DNA of 64,000 bases from Chondrilla cf. caribensis (Eukaryota > Porifera > Demospongiae > Chondrillida > Chondrillidae). Below are positions 22,056 through 33,240 of this stretch, in pieces. A program made the position numbers and the translations under genes. Where the stretch lies: the NCBI GenBank assembly GCA_964020155.1, contig OZ026557.1, positions 742,501 through 806,500 of the forward strand, read 5' to 3'. Positions within the stretch are counted from its first letter, which is position 1. Each line of letters starts with the position of its first letter. The notes beneath the pieces were generated by a model. The model was not told where the DNA came from, did not search any database, and saw only the letters and a list, made by a program, of their open reading frames with translations.

Positions 22056-22584
22056 CAGGGCCGTAGCCATCGAATGTGAAGTGGTCCGGTTTACGGTAAT
22101 ATGTATACATGGTGAGGCATAATGTAAGGGGACTGAGGGCATACCCCCATGAAAATTTAGGATTTTAGGCCTTCAGAGGTAGTCCTTGATGCCAATTTAT
22201 TTGATAATAATGTATTATAATAGGAATAGGAATCCATTATTATAATATATTTATTATCTATATAAAATATATAGATTCCTATGAATAACCGCAACAGTGA
22301 ATTTATATTGTAATTTATACAACGCGAAAAAGATGGCCGATTTCAAAACACCGGGATTAGGAATTGGGGTAGAATTCGAGCGCAACGACATCTATGAAGG
22401 TAATAACTTCAGCGAAGGTCCTCCTGATCCTAGAAGAGACGCCAAAGTGATTCGAGTGCAATTCGATATTGTTTTCTCCCTTGGTAACAAGGAAAAAGTT
22501 TTTTTTAGAAATATTTATTTTTGGTACTGCCCTGAAAAGTGGTCCGGTTGAAACTGTACCAACCGGACAGGTGGCTATGGCCCC
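22056..22584 (+). mobile_element. hAT-like non-autonomous element, copy 2
   Basis: Reverse-complement copy of 19172-19690, with the same ends and internal order. Its flanks GGATA/GGATA may be the remnant of the target-site duplication. A third, diverged relative lies at about 42610-42960. Confidence 0.8.
22297..22551 (+). CDS. Small ORF carried by the hAT-like element (copy 2)
   Basis: An 84-codon frame starting MNLYCNLYNAKKMADF, homologous in frame to 19461-19222. Most visible differences are substitutions that keep the frame. Function unknown. Confidence 0.35.
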   Translation: MNLYCNLYNAKKMADFKTPGLGIGVEFERNDIYEGNNFSEGPPDPRRDAKVIRVQFDIVFSLGNKEKVFFRNIYFWYCPEKWSG

Positions 22585-22738
22585 GGATATGTGGAAGGCT
22601 GTTGGCCTGCCAGCATGGAGCTAGCTTACTCCCGCATCAATCATTTTTAGTGTTTGTTTATATACAGATAATATACAGGTAAGCTAGGATGAGACTGTTA
22701 TGAAATATACACACATCACATGTAAGGTGTACACTTAC

Positions 22739-22798
22739 ATTGAACTTTGAGGGCTTCATACTGATGAAACAGTGACAGTCACCAGGAGGAACAGTGTC
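22739..22798 (-). other. Orphan exon-like block
   Basis: Exactly 60 nt between a good acceptor (TATCTTTTGCAG) and a GTAAGTG donor, open in one frame as DTVPPGDCHCFISMKPSKFN, phase 0 at both ends. I cannot join it to a gene. It may belong to the broken copy of the CARD-DEATH gene. Confidence 0.3.
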
Positions 22799-22904
22799 CT
22801 GCAAAAGATACGATACATATTCAATGTACTTAATTGTGTCTTCAAGAGTTACAGTGGACACACAGGCTTCTAGTAGAGGAGGAGCAAATAGGCTGCATGT
22901 ATAG

Positions 22905-23245
22905 GTGAGTTGAGCACAAGCTGATAGTGGAGGGGTGGGGCTAAAAGGCTGCTAGTGGAGGGGGAGGGGCTAGCAAGCTGTTAGTGAAGGGGGAGGGGCT
23001 AACAAGCTGTTGGAGGAGGGGGTGGGGCTAACAAGCTGCTAGTGGAGGGGGTGGGGCTAACAAGCTGTCAGTGGAGGGGGAGGGGCTAACAAGCTGTTAG
23101 TGGAGGGGAAGGGGCTAACAAGCTGCTAGTGGAGGGGGAGGGGCTAACAAGCTGCTAGTGGAGGGGGAGGGGTTAACAAGCTGTTAGTGGAGGGGGAGGG
23201 GAGTAAGAAGTTGCTAGTGGAGGGGGAGGGGTTAACAAGCTGTTA
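22905..23245. repeat. G-rich minisatellite, about 32-bp unit
   Basis: About ten copies of GCTAGTGGAGGGGGAGGGGC / TAACAAGCTG. Strong purine strand asymmetry. Confidence 0.9.
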
Positions 23246-23319
23246 GTGAAAATTTAACAGTCATTTGGACAAAAATCCAAAATTAATGAATTATTACCAA
23301 CCAGGTGGTGCGTGGAGGG

Positions 23320-23670
23320 AGGGGAGGAGCTAACAGGCTATGAATGGGGTGGGAGGAGCTAGCAGGATGTTAGTGGAGAGGGAGGGGCTAACAGGATGTT
23401 AACTGTGGAGTGGGAGGAGCTAACAGGATGTTGGCGGAGTGGGAGGAGCCAGGATGTTGGTGGAATGGGAGGAGCCAACAGGATGCTGGTGGAGTGGGAG
23501 GAGCCAACAGGATGCTGGTGGAGTGGGAGGAGCCAACGGGAGGTTAGTGGAGTGGGAGGAGCCAATAGGATGCTGGTGGAATGGGAGGAGCCAACGGGAG
23601 GTTAGTGGAGTGGGAGGAGCCAATAGGATGTTGGTAGAGTGGGAGGAGCCAACAGGATTTTGGTGGAGGT
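23320..23670. repeat. G-rich minisatellite, about 30-36-bp unit
   Basis: About ten copies of GTGGAGTGGGAGGAGCCAAC / AGGATGCTG. The unit is related to that of the previous array. Open frames on both strands through it (WEEPTGCWW-like) are repeat artefacts. Confidence 0.9.
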
Positions 23671-23727
23671 AGAGGAGCAACTACTCCCTCGCCTCCACCC
23701 CCTTTCATGTTAACTTGGTCAATGTAT

Positions 23728-23945
23728 TACCGTAATTCCGGAAATTAATGCGCATTTTATAAATGCGAACTTTGTGAGTGAACTACCCGGTGCATTATTT
23801 AGAATGCCATTTTTAAGCATGCATTATTCGTTTCTGGTGTTCAAAATGGCATCGCGCATTTTTATAATAGCATTTAAATAATTCTACTCCAAATTTGGAT
23901 GATTTGTATTATTTTAATCACACATTATTTTCCGGAATTACGGTA
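23728..23945. mobile_element. MITE with TACCGTAATTCCGGAAA ends
   Basis: Perfect inverted ends TACCGTAATTCCGG and CCGGAATTACGGTA. No coding capacity. It lies just downstream of the DEATH-gene stop codon (23961). Confidence 0.85.
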
Positions 23946-23960
23946 CTACAACTCTCCAAA

Positions 23961-24259
23961 TCAACCCACTGGTAGTGTCCAGTTGCCATTAGTGAGAACG
24001 TCCTTCTCCAGGTCTCCAGCAGGAACAGGTCCTATACTATCTCCAATGACCTTGAGAAGGAACCTCCATGTACCAGGGTGGTCCTCTCCACAGTGACCGT
24101 CCCTCCAGTGTCTGAGGGCTAGTACTCCGTCGTCTCCTCGCTTCATGTGATAGAAATAGTCCACTTGCTGAGACATCAGGCCCAGGGAAGAAGCATAACC
24201 CTCCCAATTCGGAAACTCCTGCAATACTTTGCAGAGACCATCATCGGATGGTGCACGGT
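23961..24259 (-). CDS. DEATH domain exon
   Basis: Encodes about 99 residues ending at TGA 23963-23961. It has the W-x-x-(Y/L)-A-x-x-L-G-L signature of death domains, the helix 5 W (ALRHWRD) and a hydrophobic helix 6 (WRFLLKVI). Its acceptor is CTTGTTCTGTAG. Confidence 0.75.
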
Positions 24260-25372
24260 CTACAGAACAAGACCAGTAATTGTTGGAGTTAAACTTCCAT
24301 TCCAACCACAAGCATACAACAGTAGTTCAGTGTAGACTGTAGGACATCACAAGATGAAGCTATACTGACAGCCATAAACCAGTCAACTACAATAAATACC
24401 TCAATTATCAGGTGATTCAATGTCACAAGACACTTGTCCACAGCTAAGATTAACAGTATGCAAAGATCATTCCAAGGTACTATCTATTATATCTACATAA
24501 TATTGCAGTCTATAGACCAAAATAATATCGCATATTAGAACTATGTAGTTACACATGACCAGAGTTAAAATGGGAGAGGTTCACCAATAGAAGACAATTG
24601 ACAATAGATACTCCACACGTATGCATGGTCTGACATGCCACAGTAATGGGTCATAGGGGATGGTGTATTGGGGTGAGCCTAAGTGAGTCTCACACTAGCA
24701 GGGGGTCTGTTCAATTCTACACACTTACCCAACTAACAGGTTATGTTTGAACACGTGTCACAATGTCTGTGAATGCGTTTTGTAATTATCAAAAATACAA
24801 TTTTGTGTCAAGTGCGACAAACACCTAAACCATCACAGGCATGAGACAAGACAGGGCAACACTGAACCATCAGATGGATTGTGTCAGTCTTGGTCACTTA
24901 TTTAGTGCAGGTTGTTATCTGGAAGAGTCATGTTTGTCAACTACCCCAGAATCAGCCGATTGATTACTTACTTAATCACTGGAAGCAACCAGGAACCACT
25001 CCCACTTTATTAGACTGAGTAGTCATCTAATAGACATGATGCAAATTGATAATCTTCGTATCACAAATATTGGACTATCATCATATTAGACTACCATCGC
25101 ATTGTACCATCATCACATTGGGATGTCATCTCATTGGACTATCATCCCATTGAACTGTCATCATTTGGAACAACAACAATGTCCATTATACTGTAGGAAC
25201 AAAGTACACACCTACCAAGAAAGTTATCTGCTTCCTCTGCCTCCATTTTTTGGTCCTTTCCCGGTTGTTCTACCTTCCCTGCCACATTTGTCTACAAAGA
25301 ATGATGAGCGAGAGGAACATGTAACCACATAATGGAGAGGATATTCAACTAAGAAACTGGAGTAAATATGTA

Positions 25373-25424
<52 letters not shown>

Positions 25425-28400
25425 GTGTGTGCACGTGAGAGTATGCGTTGATGTGTATAATATTATACAGACCAAGTCCATACAAATTAACATACCACTA
25501 GTTGTACATATTCAATAATAAACGTACTGGGTCCCTTGAATGCACATCAAAGTCTACCATAGCTTGAAATTGATATGAAAAGACCTATAACATGCACAAA
25601 ACAGAAGAGATATAATTGGAACAATGTTAGTGTAACAGGAACAGTAACGTTTGTGACCATGCTGAATTAATACACCAGGTACATACATTTTTAAATGTAG
25701 AGCTGACCTCTGTACGACCGATAAAATCCTGATTTTGCTGCAGCAGTGCCCTTTCAATCAAGTATGGAAGGTGCTTTCCCCTTAAATACAGCTGGAACAT
25801 CCCTTCAACTTCTAGCTTGATTATGCTGTGCTCCTTGAGCTGCCAGAAATTCCTTTCGGCTTGTTTTAGTATATCATATGCCTTTCTATTAGGTATACTC
25901 AAAGCCCAAATGATTAGTGTACTAGCAGACCTTGAGTCGAGATACTGGAAATTTTGTAGTGGGATTTTGAATATTCGAGACAAAAACTGCTGCTCTTTGA
26001 GAAAGTCTGCTATTGAAAAGCTTTCAAATTCTTTATCAAATGTGGCACTTAGGTGTGGTGGTTCTACATCTGATTCATCATCCCATGTCAGGGATTGTAA
26101 ATATTGTGATGGAGTATACTTCAAGAATATATGGCAGGTGAAACATTTCAAACGTCTGTGATATGCTTCCAAAAGACGCTGTGCCCTTTTCCAAGCCTTT
26201 TTCTTTGGCACAATGTTTATTAAACGAACAAGTACATCAGTATTGAGCCAGCAGTCTTCAATTTGAATTTTGTTAAAAATTTCCATCACATCTTTAGCTT
26301 TATCAATATCATCAATTTCTAGACGATTATAAGGCTTTTGGTCACTTTTTTGGTGTGATCTTAAAGTGGGCTTCAAGTCCTCAATGTGCTTATTCAGAAT
26401 AGCTGCTATAAGGGGAAGCATTTGATTGAAACGATGTTTTAGAAAGCGATCTGGGGGATCACTCTGTATTAGAGTTTCACAATAGGATTGAGGTGTACAG
26501 CGAGGTTTCCTAGGATCTAGTGTGTCCAGACTTTGCGGACCAACTGAGCCGGATCGAGTGTCTTCTTCTGTGACATCTTGTTCACTCATACTTGACTGCA
26601 CTGATGATGGCTGGCTTCGTTGCATGGAGGCTCTTCCTTGGACAGGGGGTATTTCTAATTCCTAGCATAATGTATAGTATATGGAATGTTATGAAAATAT
26701 ACAGTACTATGTACTAAAACACAGAGCTGCAGTTAAGCATTCTGCCTTTTCCCAAGAAGTACAGCTATGCTCAACTGCCTAGAACAGCCCTCCAGATCAC
26801 GTTACTGTCACAAGGCTCAGATTACATAAGCATAAATATGTAATTCTGATGCCCACAATTCACTTGTTCGACTGGTGTCTCTCCGTACATAATAAGCCTA
26901 AAAATAGGCAAATCTTGTCCAAAGAAACATTTTAATATTGGACAAACTATAAAGGGAAAAAACGTACAGTTGCTGCTATTTATTCGCACATTTGAATTCA
27001 TGTTAGAAATGTCACTGATCATCATGTGGATTGCGTGTGACTTGCCCACACTACCTGTGACTTAATTGTTTACATAACACCTTAACTACAAAATTTGAGT
27101 CGACGCCCTCCAATCTCACATGTAATACCTGCAAAACTCGTTAAACGTAGAGCGTGCTTTTATAAACGCGTAGCTAGCGTGTATGGAATCTTCGCCTTGC
27201 GTGTTCGGAGGTGTCGGGGATTCGACTATAAAAGGGGGGGTGGTTACACACCGTGAAAACATTATTGAGCGCGAGTTTCAAACGGACGCAAAGAAGCTCT
27301 CTTCTAAAAAGGCTTCTTCTCGTCCTAACGTTAGCTGTTAACAAGCACTAACTCTAAATAAAAAGAAAAAACGCACGTTCATAACTAAACAATTGATTTT
27401 GATCTTTGTTGTTCGCTTTTCAAAGCAGAAATTTTACTTCTCGATGAAATTGACGTATGGTATACTTCGAAGGGCTTACCGTCCGCTAGCTGGCTGGAAT
27501 AGTTGTAGAAGAAGAGAATTCCTTCGCTATATAGCACGAAGAAAGACGGCGGAGTGTCACCGTGTGTTATCACAGCTTCAGCTACTCAAGTTGCGTGGTG
27601 TCTGCTGAATCGTTCGAAAGTGAATTTTTTTCTCGAATAAATCCGATCGAAGCTGACGCCCGACGATTTTAGACCTTCTTTTTCCCGAATAGAACCACCA
27701 AAGCATCTCCGTGCCTCCTTTATAGCAATTTTCTTCCTGTGTATACTTCCTCGTAAGGGTAACACGTAATGCCACATTTCGATACCGATTTTTTACGGAA
27801 ATACCGTGTTATTATTACTATTGTGTGTTCATACAACTTCTATTATACTTTGGAGAATTTGTATTGTGTAGAGCACGAGTTAATGTATATTGTTTCTCCT
27901 CGAGGGAGAAGCATTAGGCGGCCATTTTGTTCCGTAAACTCCGTAAACGTGTGACCACCCCCCTTTTTATATGCGCGCTCTACGTTTAAAGGTAGACCAC
28001 GAGTATAAAAGGGCAGTGCTCCTCCTGATTTCGTATTTCATGAATAAATGGCGGAACCGCTTAGGCTACAAACAATACGTTAGTTTCATATGAACGTACA
28101 CATACAAATAAAAGCTATTATTATTGCTCTTACACATAAATACACAATAGAAATAGTGCCGTGAGAATCCATACAAATTCATATACCAATCAAATCGCAA
28201 ACTTGGTCGATTTTCGTCCGAGACCGTAAAGTCCTTGGGAGTTGCTAATTTCACTTTCTTTTTGACAATCGATGCTTACTGTCGAAGACGAACAGGAAAA
28301 GGTTCAAATTGCGAGCCGCTTAGAGGATATCAGAAGGCATTTGCCGGACAACAAAGTGACGTTCTTTCTGTACTCACTCGAATTTTACTTTATTCTGACC

Positions 28401-29162
28401 TTGGCCCCCCTTCAAGAACGTGTGGAATATCTCTAACCCTTCTGGGAACTGGAAGGTCCGTTCTGGTTGGTGGTCTTACTCTTCGCGCTATAATTCTGTA
28501 ATCCGCCCATAAAATGCTTACAGTTTTTCAGCCTTCAATTTTTGCACTCCTAGCAATCAAACAATAGAAAAATCAAGGATATAAACGGTATTTGATCGTT
28601 TCTAAGCGTTTGCGAACGATTTGACGGCGTAAAACTGCTTCCTTTATTCGCGCGTTTTTTCAAATTCTAAAGCGTTGGCCATGTTATCATGCTCCTCACC
28701 CCCCCTTTTATACCCCTGCCAGTCTGCGCGGATACTAAAACCCATGACTCAGACACGGAACGCACAGATTCGTACACACGTTAGTATCTATAATCGCGGT
28801 CTACGTTTAAGACAAACAAACCAAATTCCATGCATTGTTTGGTTCACTGTAGTAGTGTACACGTAGTAAGTAAATCCTGATGAGAAGAACATCTGATTAC
28901 AAGAACGGATTTGTGGGTCCCTTAAAGTTTGTCTTAATGATTTTCCACTGTATGTACATATCTAGTGCATACACATGTACATAGAGGTTTGCATGTACAC
29001 AAAGGCTCACTGACAAAAACAAACACACAGTGCATGGATACACATGCACACACACACAGTGCATGCATATACATGCACACGCACACTCGCACGCACGCAC
29101 ACACACACACACACACACACACAGTGCATGCATATACATGCACACACACACTCGCACGCACG

Positions 29163-29219
<57 letters not shown>

Positions 29220-32200
29220 TTTTAATTAGTGCAGCACTATTTAAATTCACAGCTACAGTGTAGTCACCAGAAAAAAATTAAAAAAGGGTGGTGGGTTATT
29301 GTATTTATATAGCTTCACGATGTCAATGTCGAGACACTCCTAGTATTAATAATAACAGCTGAACCACAAGGACGAGGATGGTTATGATGAGAAAATTGGA
29401 ATTTGACAACATTTTAACATATTACACTACACTAATGTAGTGTAATATGGGCATTGTTGTGTGGGCAATTTCTTGCTAGATCAGCACCAATACATACACT
29501 TAAGTGCGCCAATCAAAGCAATTTTTTGTGTACTCTGGATTTTTTGAAAAGCTTGCACGATGTCTCCTCTGAGCTTTGCCTTAACAACACAACAGCAGAG
29601 CAAACATGCCACCATAGATAATACTAACCACCAGCGCCAGATGCAGTCAGTCTGCGTTTACCTTGGGGTAAATTGTCATTATTAGCAGTTCTCCTGCTCA
29701 TTGAAATTAGAAATACGAAATAATAATCGGTGCAAGTTTTTTCAAACGACACGTGTGGGTACGTACGAGCGTGGTTGATTAATATTCTGCATAAAAATGG
29801 CGTCAATCCGACTGCTCTGCATACACGCATACGTTTATTGCCTCGCGTTATCTAAACAGCTGACACAAGGGGGAAAACTGTTTGCCATTCTCAGGAAAGG
29901 AAGGATCATTACAAATAAAGTCAAATTTCAAATCTAAGAAGGGCGGTCCGCCCTGCAAATTCGGCCTGGCGAGAACACTGAGCTATATAATCAATTGTAA
30001 TATTACATAACCAAACTGAGCCTTCCTATTTATATCCTAAATGGCATTATTATTCTCTTGGGCATTGTTGACAGACAGAATAACTATCAAAGCATTTAGA
30101 TTTTGATTCATTCCACCATAGACCCTAGATACCGGTACCACTGCCACATTTTCTCGTAGCAAAAATGTCTCCTGTGCCATTCCTACATTATTTGACTTCG
30201 CATGCAAAGACCTTGGGTTTGACAATCACATCTGCATCCAGCCTCAGACAATAGTGTGGGCTCCCCACTTTCTAAATGCTTCTGACACCTCTGATTTAAC
30301 CTCTTAACACCCGCGAGCCAAAAAATTGGCTTGAATATATAAAGTACTTTTATTATGTTCTTGAGGTGATTTTACGATCGAAAACCTTATACTTGAACCG
30401 TCAGACCTTTTGTTCTCTTCGTGAAACACCGTTGTACAAAAGAATTTATCTCTAAAGTAACGTTTGGAAGCCTGCCGAAAAGTGCGTATATGTGAATAGC
30501 TTAAATGTTCATGAACGTCGTGTACATACATCAATGTCCACATTTAAATTTTCAAAGAGGAGAACATTCACTGCAGAAGCACTTTCGGCTAGCAGACTTC
30601 GCAAGAGACACTTCCCAGATCAGATCCCAGAATCGAAGCAGTGTCGAGTATGTCTACCGAGGACGAGAACCCGATATCATTGCTCCGGTTGCTCTCCTAA
30701 CACACCTATACCTCTTTGTCCGACCAAATACTTCAAAGTATATCACACTATGTCATTTCTTCCAAGAGAAAAAGAACAATGACCGTACGGAGGACATTTT
30801 TTACTATGTAAACATTGTATAACTCCGGAAACTACATAGTATAATAGCGTTTTTTATTGTACAAGTGCGTTTTGCCTGATTTTTATAGACTGAATTATAC
30901 CAAAACTATACATGTGTTTCGAATACAAATTGCAACGAATACAACTGATACCCTACCGTACATTTCTATATAAAAATAAATCGATCCCTGACAATGAAAA
31001 GATCGTGGGCGTTTGGTGGTATGTAACCACAAAGCCAATTTATTGGCTTATGGGCGTTAAGGGGTTAATACATTACCAATATCGATTGCATCCGTGTACA
31101 ATTCTAGTCTGGTGTAGCTGACCCTTGATCTGTCATTTTATTTTGTTTGGGGCGGAGCAAGGGTCTGGTCTGGTCTAGTCTGGCTCGCTAGACCCAATTT
31201 CTCATCATCGCGCGGGGGCGAAAATGAGAAATAGGGTCTAGCAACTATTGTCAATTTCACACCTTGCGCAATCATCGCCGAGGGCGTTTATAAGCAAACA
31301 TACGTACGGACGAAGGTGCGAGTTGTATTTTGGGCGCTGGAACGACTTCGATGAAGGGATACAACACGGACGGCGCAGGGATTAGAGGCTAGTCACTTAG
31401 AAACAACATGCTGCTTCTGCGCTGCCGCTGACGTTCCGCGCAAGGCAAGGAGAAAGGTCTGTGAGGCGCTCGTATTCACCGTTCTCGGGCGAAAACTGAA
31501 CGAAATCAGCCAGATTTCTCTGAAACTGCCAGGCAACGCTATAATCATAGTTTTTTCGAGCGTTGCAGTAATCAGGCTGCAAAAGTGGAGAGACTGGAGA
31601 CAGAGATGGCTGCTACGATATGCAGAATTGTACAGCTCGTCGATCAGCGCGTTCAGCGCTGGCAGCATATGAAGCGGATACTGTCGCCCTCTTTCAGAGG
31701 TACTGGGATCTCTCCAGCCAGCAAGAAGGTAAATCCAAGGCCAGACGTCGTCTACAAACTCTTCCACGCGCCTATTCTTTAAACGCCCACGGAGCGGCTA
31801 GTGCCAATTACTGGCGGTGTCATTTCAGTTGCCGGCCATTTCATTGGTCGAGCCGAGGTGTGAAATTGACAATAGTTGCTAGACCTCTTCCTCGCTCTAC
31901 CGCGCCCACGCGGTAATGAGAGGTTGAGGTCTAGCGCGCCAGACTAGGTCTGGTCTGGAACCTATTTCTGTACCGGGAGGCGGAGTCGACGATGACAAAT
32001 CGTAAACAATCGCACTTTATCGCATATTCCAAGGTAGTATTTTCACTCATGCACAACGGTTGGCGAACGATGTGTTGTCTTCGGCAGATTCCTGTTGACT
32101 TTGCGCAACAATTACAATTCCAAAATACAGAAGAAAATTGAATTCTAAAGCAAATAACTATATGTTTTGAGATTTGTCACAAAAGGGAGACTGCTAAGCC

Positions 32201-32905
32201 CGATTTGACACGAAGAGATAGATAGTGCCGACCAAATTTACGTAGTGGGTGGTTTTCACAGATTTAGAAAGTCAAGAATAGTCAAATTACATTCCTATAC
32301 TGGAAATGAGCCACCATTAGTCGTTCATGTTTTCATGCGTCTAAAAGGTGTTCTGCAATGTGATTGGGTGCACGAATTCCTGCACTGTGGTACAGAAATA
32401 GGTTCTAGACCAGACCAGACCCTTTCCGCCCAAACAAAATAAAATGGCGGATCAAGCGTCAGCTACGGCAGACTAGTACAGTTCTTAATCCAAATTCAAT
32501 GATGCATGATGTAAGCAGGTATCTGAGCGAACATGGATTCACATAATGACATACAACTATTGCAGACTGAACCACTGATTCAGGCATTCAGATTGCTATG
32601 CTTACCAGCTTAGGGAGATTATGTTCCAGGAGGTCAGCCAGTTCCTTATGCCGTTCATGATCTTTGGCTGTTTCGCGCAATATAGCCAAAAGCGTCCGAA
32701 GAGTACCGATTGTGGCATAGCCTTCCAAGTGCATCAAAAAGTACCTAGCCGCGTCACTGCTCGTGTTTGCTTTGGTAATTTTCTCCCTTGCTGTTCTATT
32801 TATAACTTTCCGGGAATAAAGTAAATCTAGTATTTTGCCTCCAACATCGAATGATGAAAAGTCTTCCCAAATCTCACGAACGATCTCCTCGACAACATCA
32901 GTCAT
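23961..32905 (-). CDS. CARD-middle-DEATH adaptor-like protein
   Basis: Four exons join in perfect phase: 32905-32606, 26661-25687, 25291-25216 and 24259-23961, giving 549 residues. Order: a CARD-like N-terminus (1-100, MTDVVEEIVREIWEDF onward); a helical middle of about 325 residues that I do not recognise (Trp- and Lys-rich, with the stretch IVPKKKAWKRAQRLLEAYHR); an acidic linker (TNVAGKVEQPGKDQKMEAEE); and a C-terminal death domain (about 451-540: NWEGYASSLGLMSQQVDYF, then ALRHWRDGH). A CARD plus a DEATH domain is typical of adaptors such as RAIDD that bridge receptors to caspases or kinases, so a link between the neighbouring CARD-NLRs and DEATH signalling is plausible. The first intron is about 5.9 kb and holds several transposons. 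Alternative: the CARD exon (32.6-32.9 kb) is a separate gene. Confidence 0.65.
24833..25362. repeat. Segmental duplicate of 19966-20484 (intact side)
   Basis: Contains the linker exon of the CARD-DEATH gene and intron sequence around it. Same orientation as 19966-20484, about 4.9 kb apart. Confidence 0.85.
25376..25430. repeat. (GT)n microsatellite
   Basis: GT repeat within the intron between the middle and linker exons of the CARD-DEATH gene. Confidence 0.95.
25687..26661 (-). CDS. Middle exon, unrecognised helical domain
   Basis: 975 nt open in one frame, phase 0 to phase 0, flanked by TTATGCTAG and GTATGTAC. A Ser/Thr/Pro/Glu-rich start (SSVQSSMSEQDVTEEDTRSG) is followed by alternating amphipathic helices. 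I know of no family with this pattern. Confidence 0.7.
26700..27135. other. Intron sequence with no recognised element
   Basis: Lies within the proposed first intron of the CARD-DEATH gene. A 75-codon minus-strand frame (27049-26822) has no splice or domain support. Confidence 0.4.
27140..28815. mobile_element. Long-TIR element with TATAAAAGGG motifs
   Basis: The left end TAAACGTAGAGCGTGC and the right end, the complement of TAAACGTAGACCGCG, are inverted. About 90-100 bp inside each end lies TATAAAAGGGGGGGTG, pointing inward (27227 rightward, 28713 leftward). Two further copies lie near the middle (about 27970 leftward, 28004 rightward) beside another TACGTTTAAA end, suggesting a composite of two elements. 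No transposase recognised. Confidence 0.55.
29090..29219. repeat. (CA)n microsatellite
   Basis: CA repeat with internal GTGCATGCATATACATGCAC repeats to its left (about 29030-29140). Confidence 0.95.
29985..30292. repeat. Dispersed repeat, about 280 bp (copy 2)
   Basis: Co-linear with 4735-5018. It directly abuts the piggyBac-like element at 30300. Confidence 0.75.
30300..31064 (+). mobile_element. piggyBac-like element, internally deleted
   Basis: Flanked on both sides by TTAA (30296-30299, 31065-31068), the piggyBac target. Terminal inverted repeats start CCTCTTAACACCC and CCCCTTAACGCCC and run about 35 bp. The element is only 765 bp, too short for a full transposase, and keeps the 3' end of one (30492-30782). 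Confidence 0.9.
30492..30782 (+). pseudogene. piggyBac transposase, C-terminal remnant
   Basis: The frame ends in the cysteine-rich finger typical of piggyBac transposases: CRVC, then TRYHCSGC, then PLC, then KYFKVYHT. The DDD catalytic core is absent, so it cannot transpose itself. The first 50 or so codons do not look like transposase. Confidence 0.8.
31104..32476. mobile_element. Long inverted-repeat DNA element
   Basis: The ends are inverted over about 75 bp: CTAGTCTGGTGTAGCTGACC at the left, against CTAGTCTGCCGTAGCTGACG read inward from the right, with a shared CATTTTATTTTGTTTGGG. A second inverted pair (31171-31260 and 31850-31952) defines an inner element. No recognisable transposase. 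A 124-codon minus-strand frame (31767-31393) is of unknown meaning. Confidence 0.75.
32606..32905 (-). CDS. CARD-like exon
   Basis: Exactly 100 codons from ATG 32905 to a GTAAGC donor. The core VGGKILDLLYSRKVINRTAR and DAARYFLMHLEGYATIGTLR follow the same helix pattern as the NLR-A CARD exons. The frame stays open upstream to 33250, but that part runs through a dispersed repeat, so I chose the ATG at 32905. Confidence 0.65.
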
Positions 32906-32928
32906 TCCTTCAATTGAGTAGCTAGTAC

Positions 32929-32938
32929 TGGAGTTCCC
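32929..32938. promoter_or_regulatory. NF-kappaB-like site upstream of the CARD-DEATH gene
   Basis: On the minus strand GGGAACTCCA matches GGGRNNYYCC at nine of ten positions, 23 bp upstream of the chosen ATG. Alone it is weak. It gains weight from the matching placement in NLR-A and NLR-B. Confidence 0.35.
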
Positions 32939-33054
32939 GGGACAGATACAGACCATAGAGACTAACAAATACAACCGGCGAACAGGATTGGCATGCAACG
33001 CGACCGGAAGTGAATATGAACTTCGTCCAAAGCGTGCACGTTTAGTTTTGCGCA

Positions 33055-33240
33055 TGCGCAGAACATGGTTCTCGCGGTCTATAGAGTAGTCTCGCGTCGC
33101 CTGGACCCGCTTCTCGCTTCCATTTTTTAAGATGTTCCGTACCAAGTTGACTCCCCGTCCCAAGTTGACTCCGACACCTTCTAAGCGCCCGTAATAAACG
33201 CCTGCCCCAAGTTGGCACCAGGAATTGCGCAAACACGCTT
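33055..33240 (-). repeat. Dispersed repeat with GGAGTCAACTTGG motif (copy 1)
   Basis: Inverted copy of about 40740-40915, with shared frames such as NSWCQLGAGVYYGRLEGVGV. The core GGAGTCAACTTGG also makes up the array at 35402-35890. Confidence 0.8.

Noticed and set aside
23359..23680. Pro/Ser-rich and Gly/Trp-rich frames at 23.4-23.7 kb
   Set aside because: Repeat translations of the G-rich minisatellite on both strands.
29624..29830. Minus-strand frame containing MSRRTANNDNLPQGKRR
   Set aside because: Two possible donors but no partner exon. Too little to call a gene.
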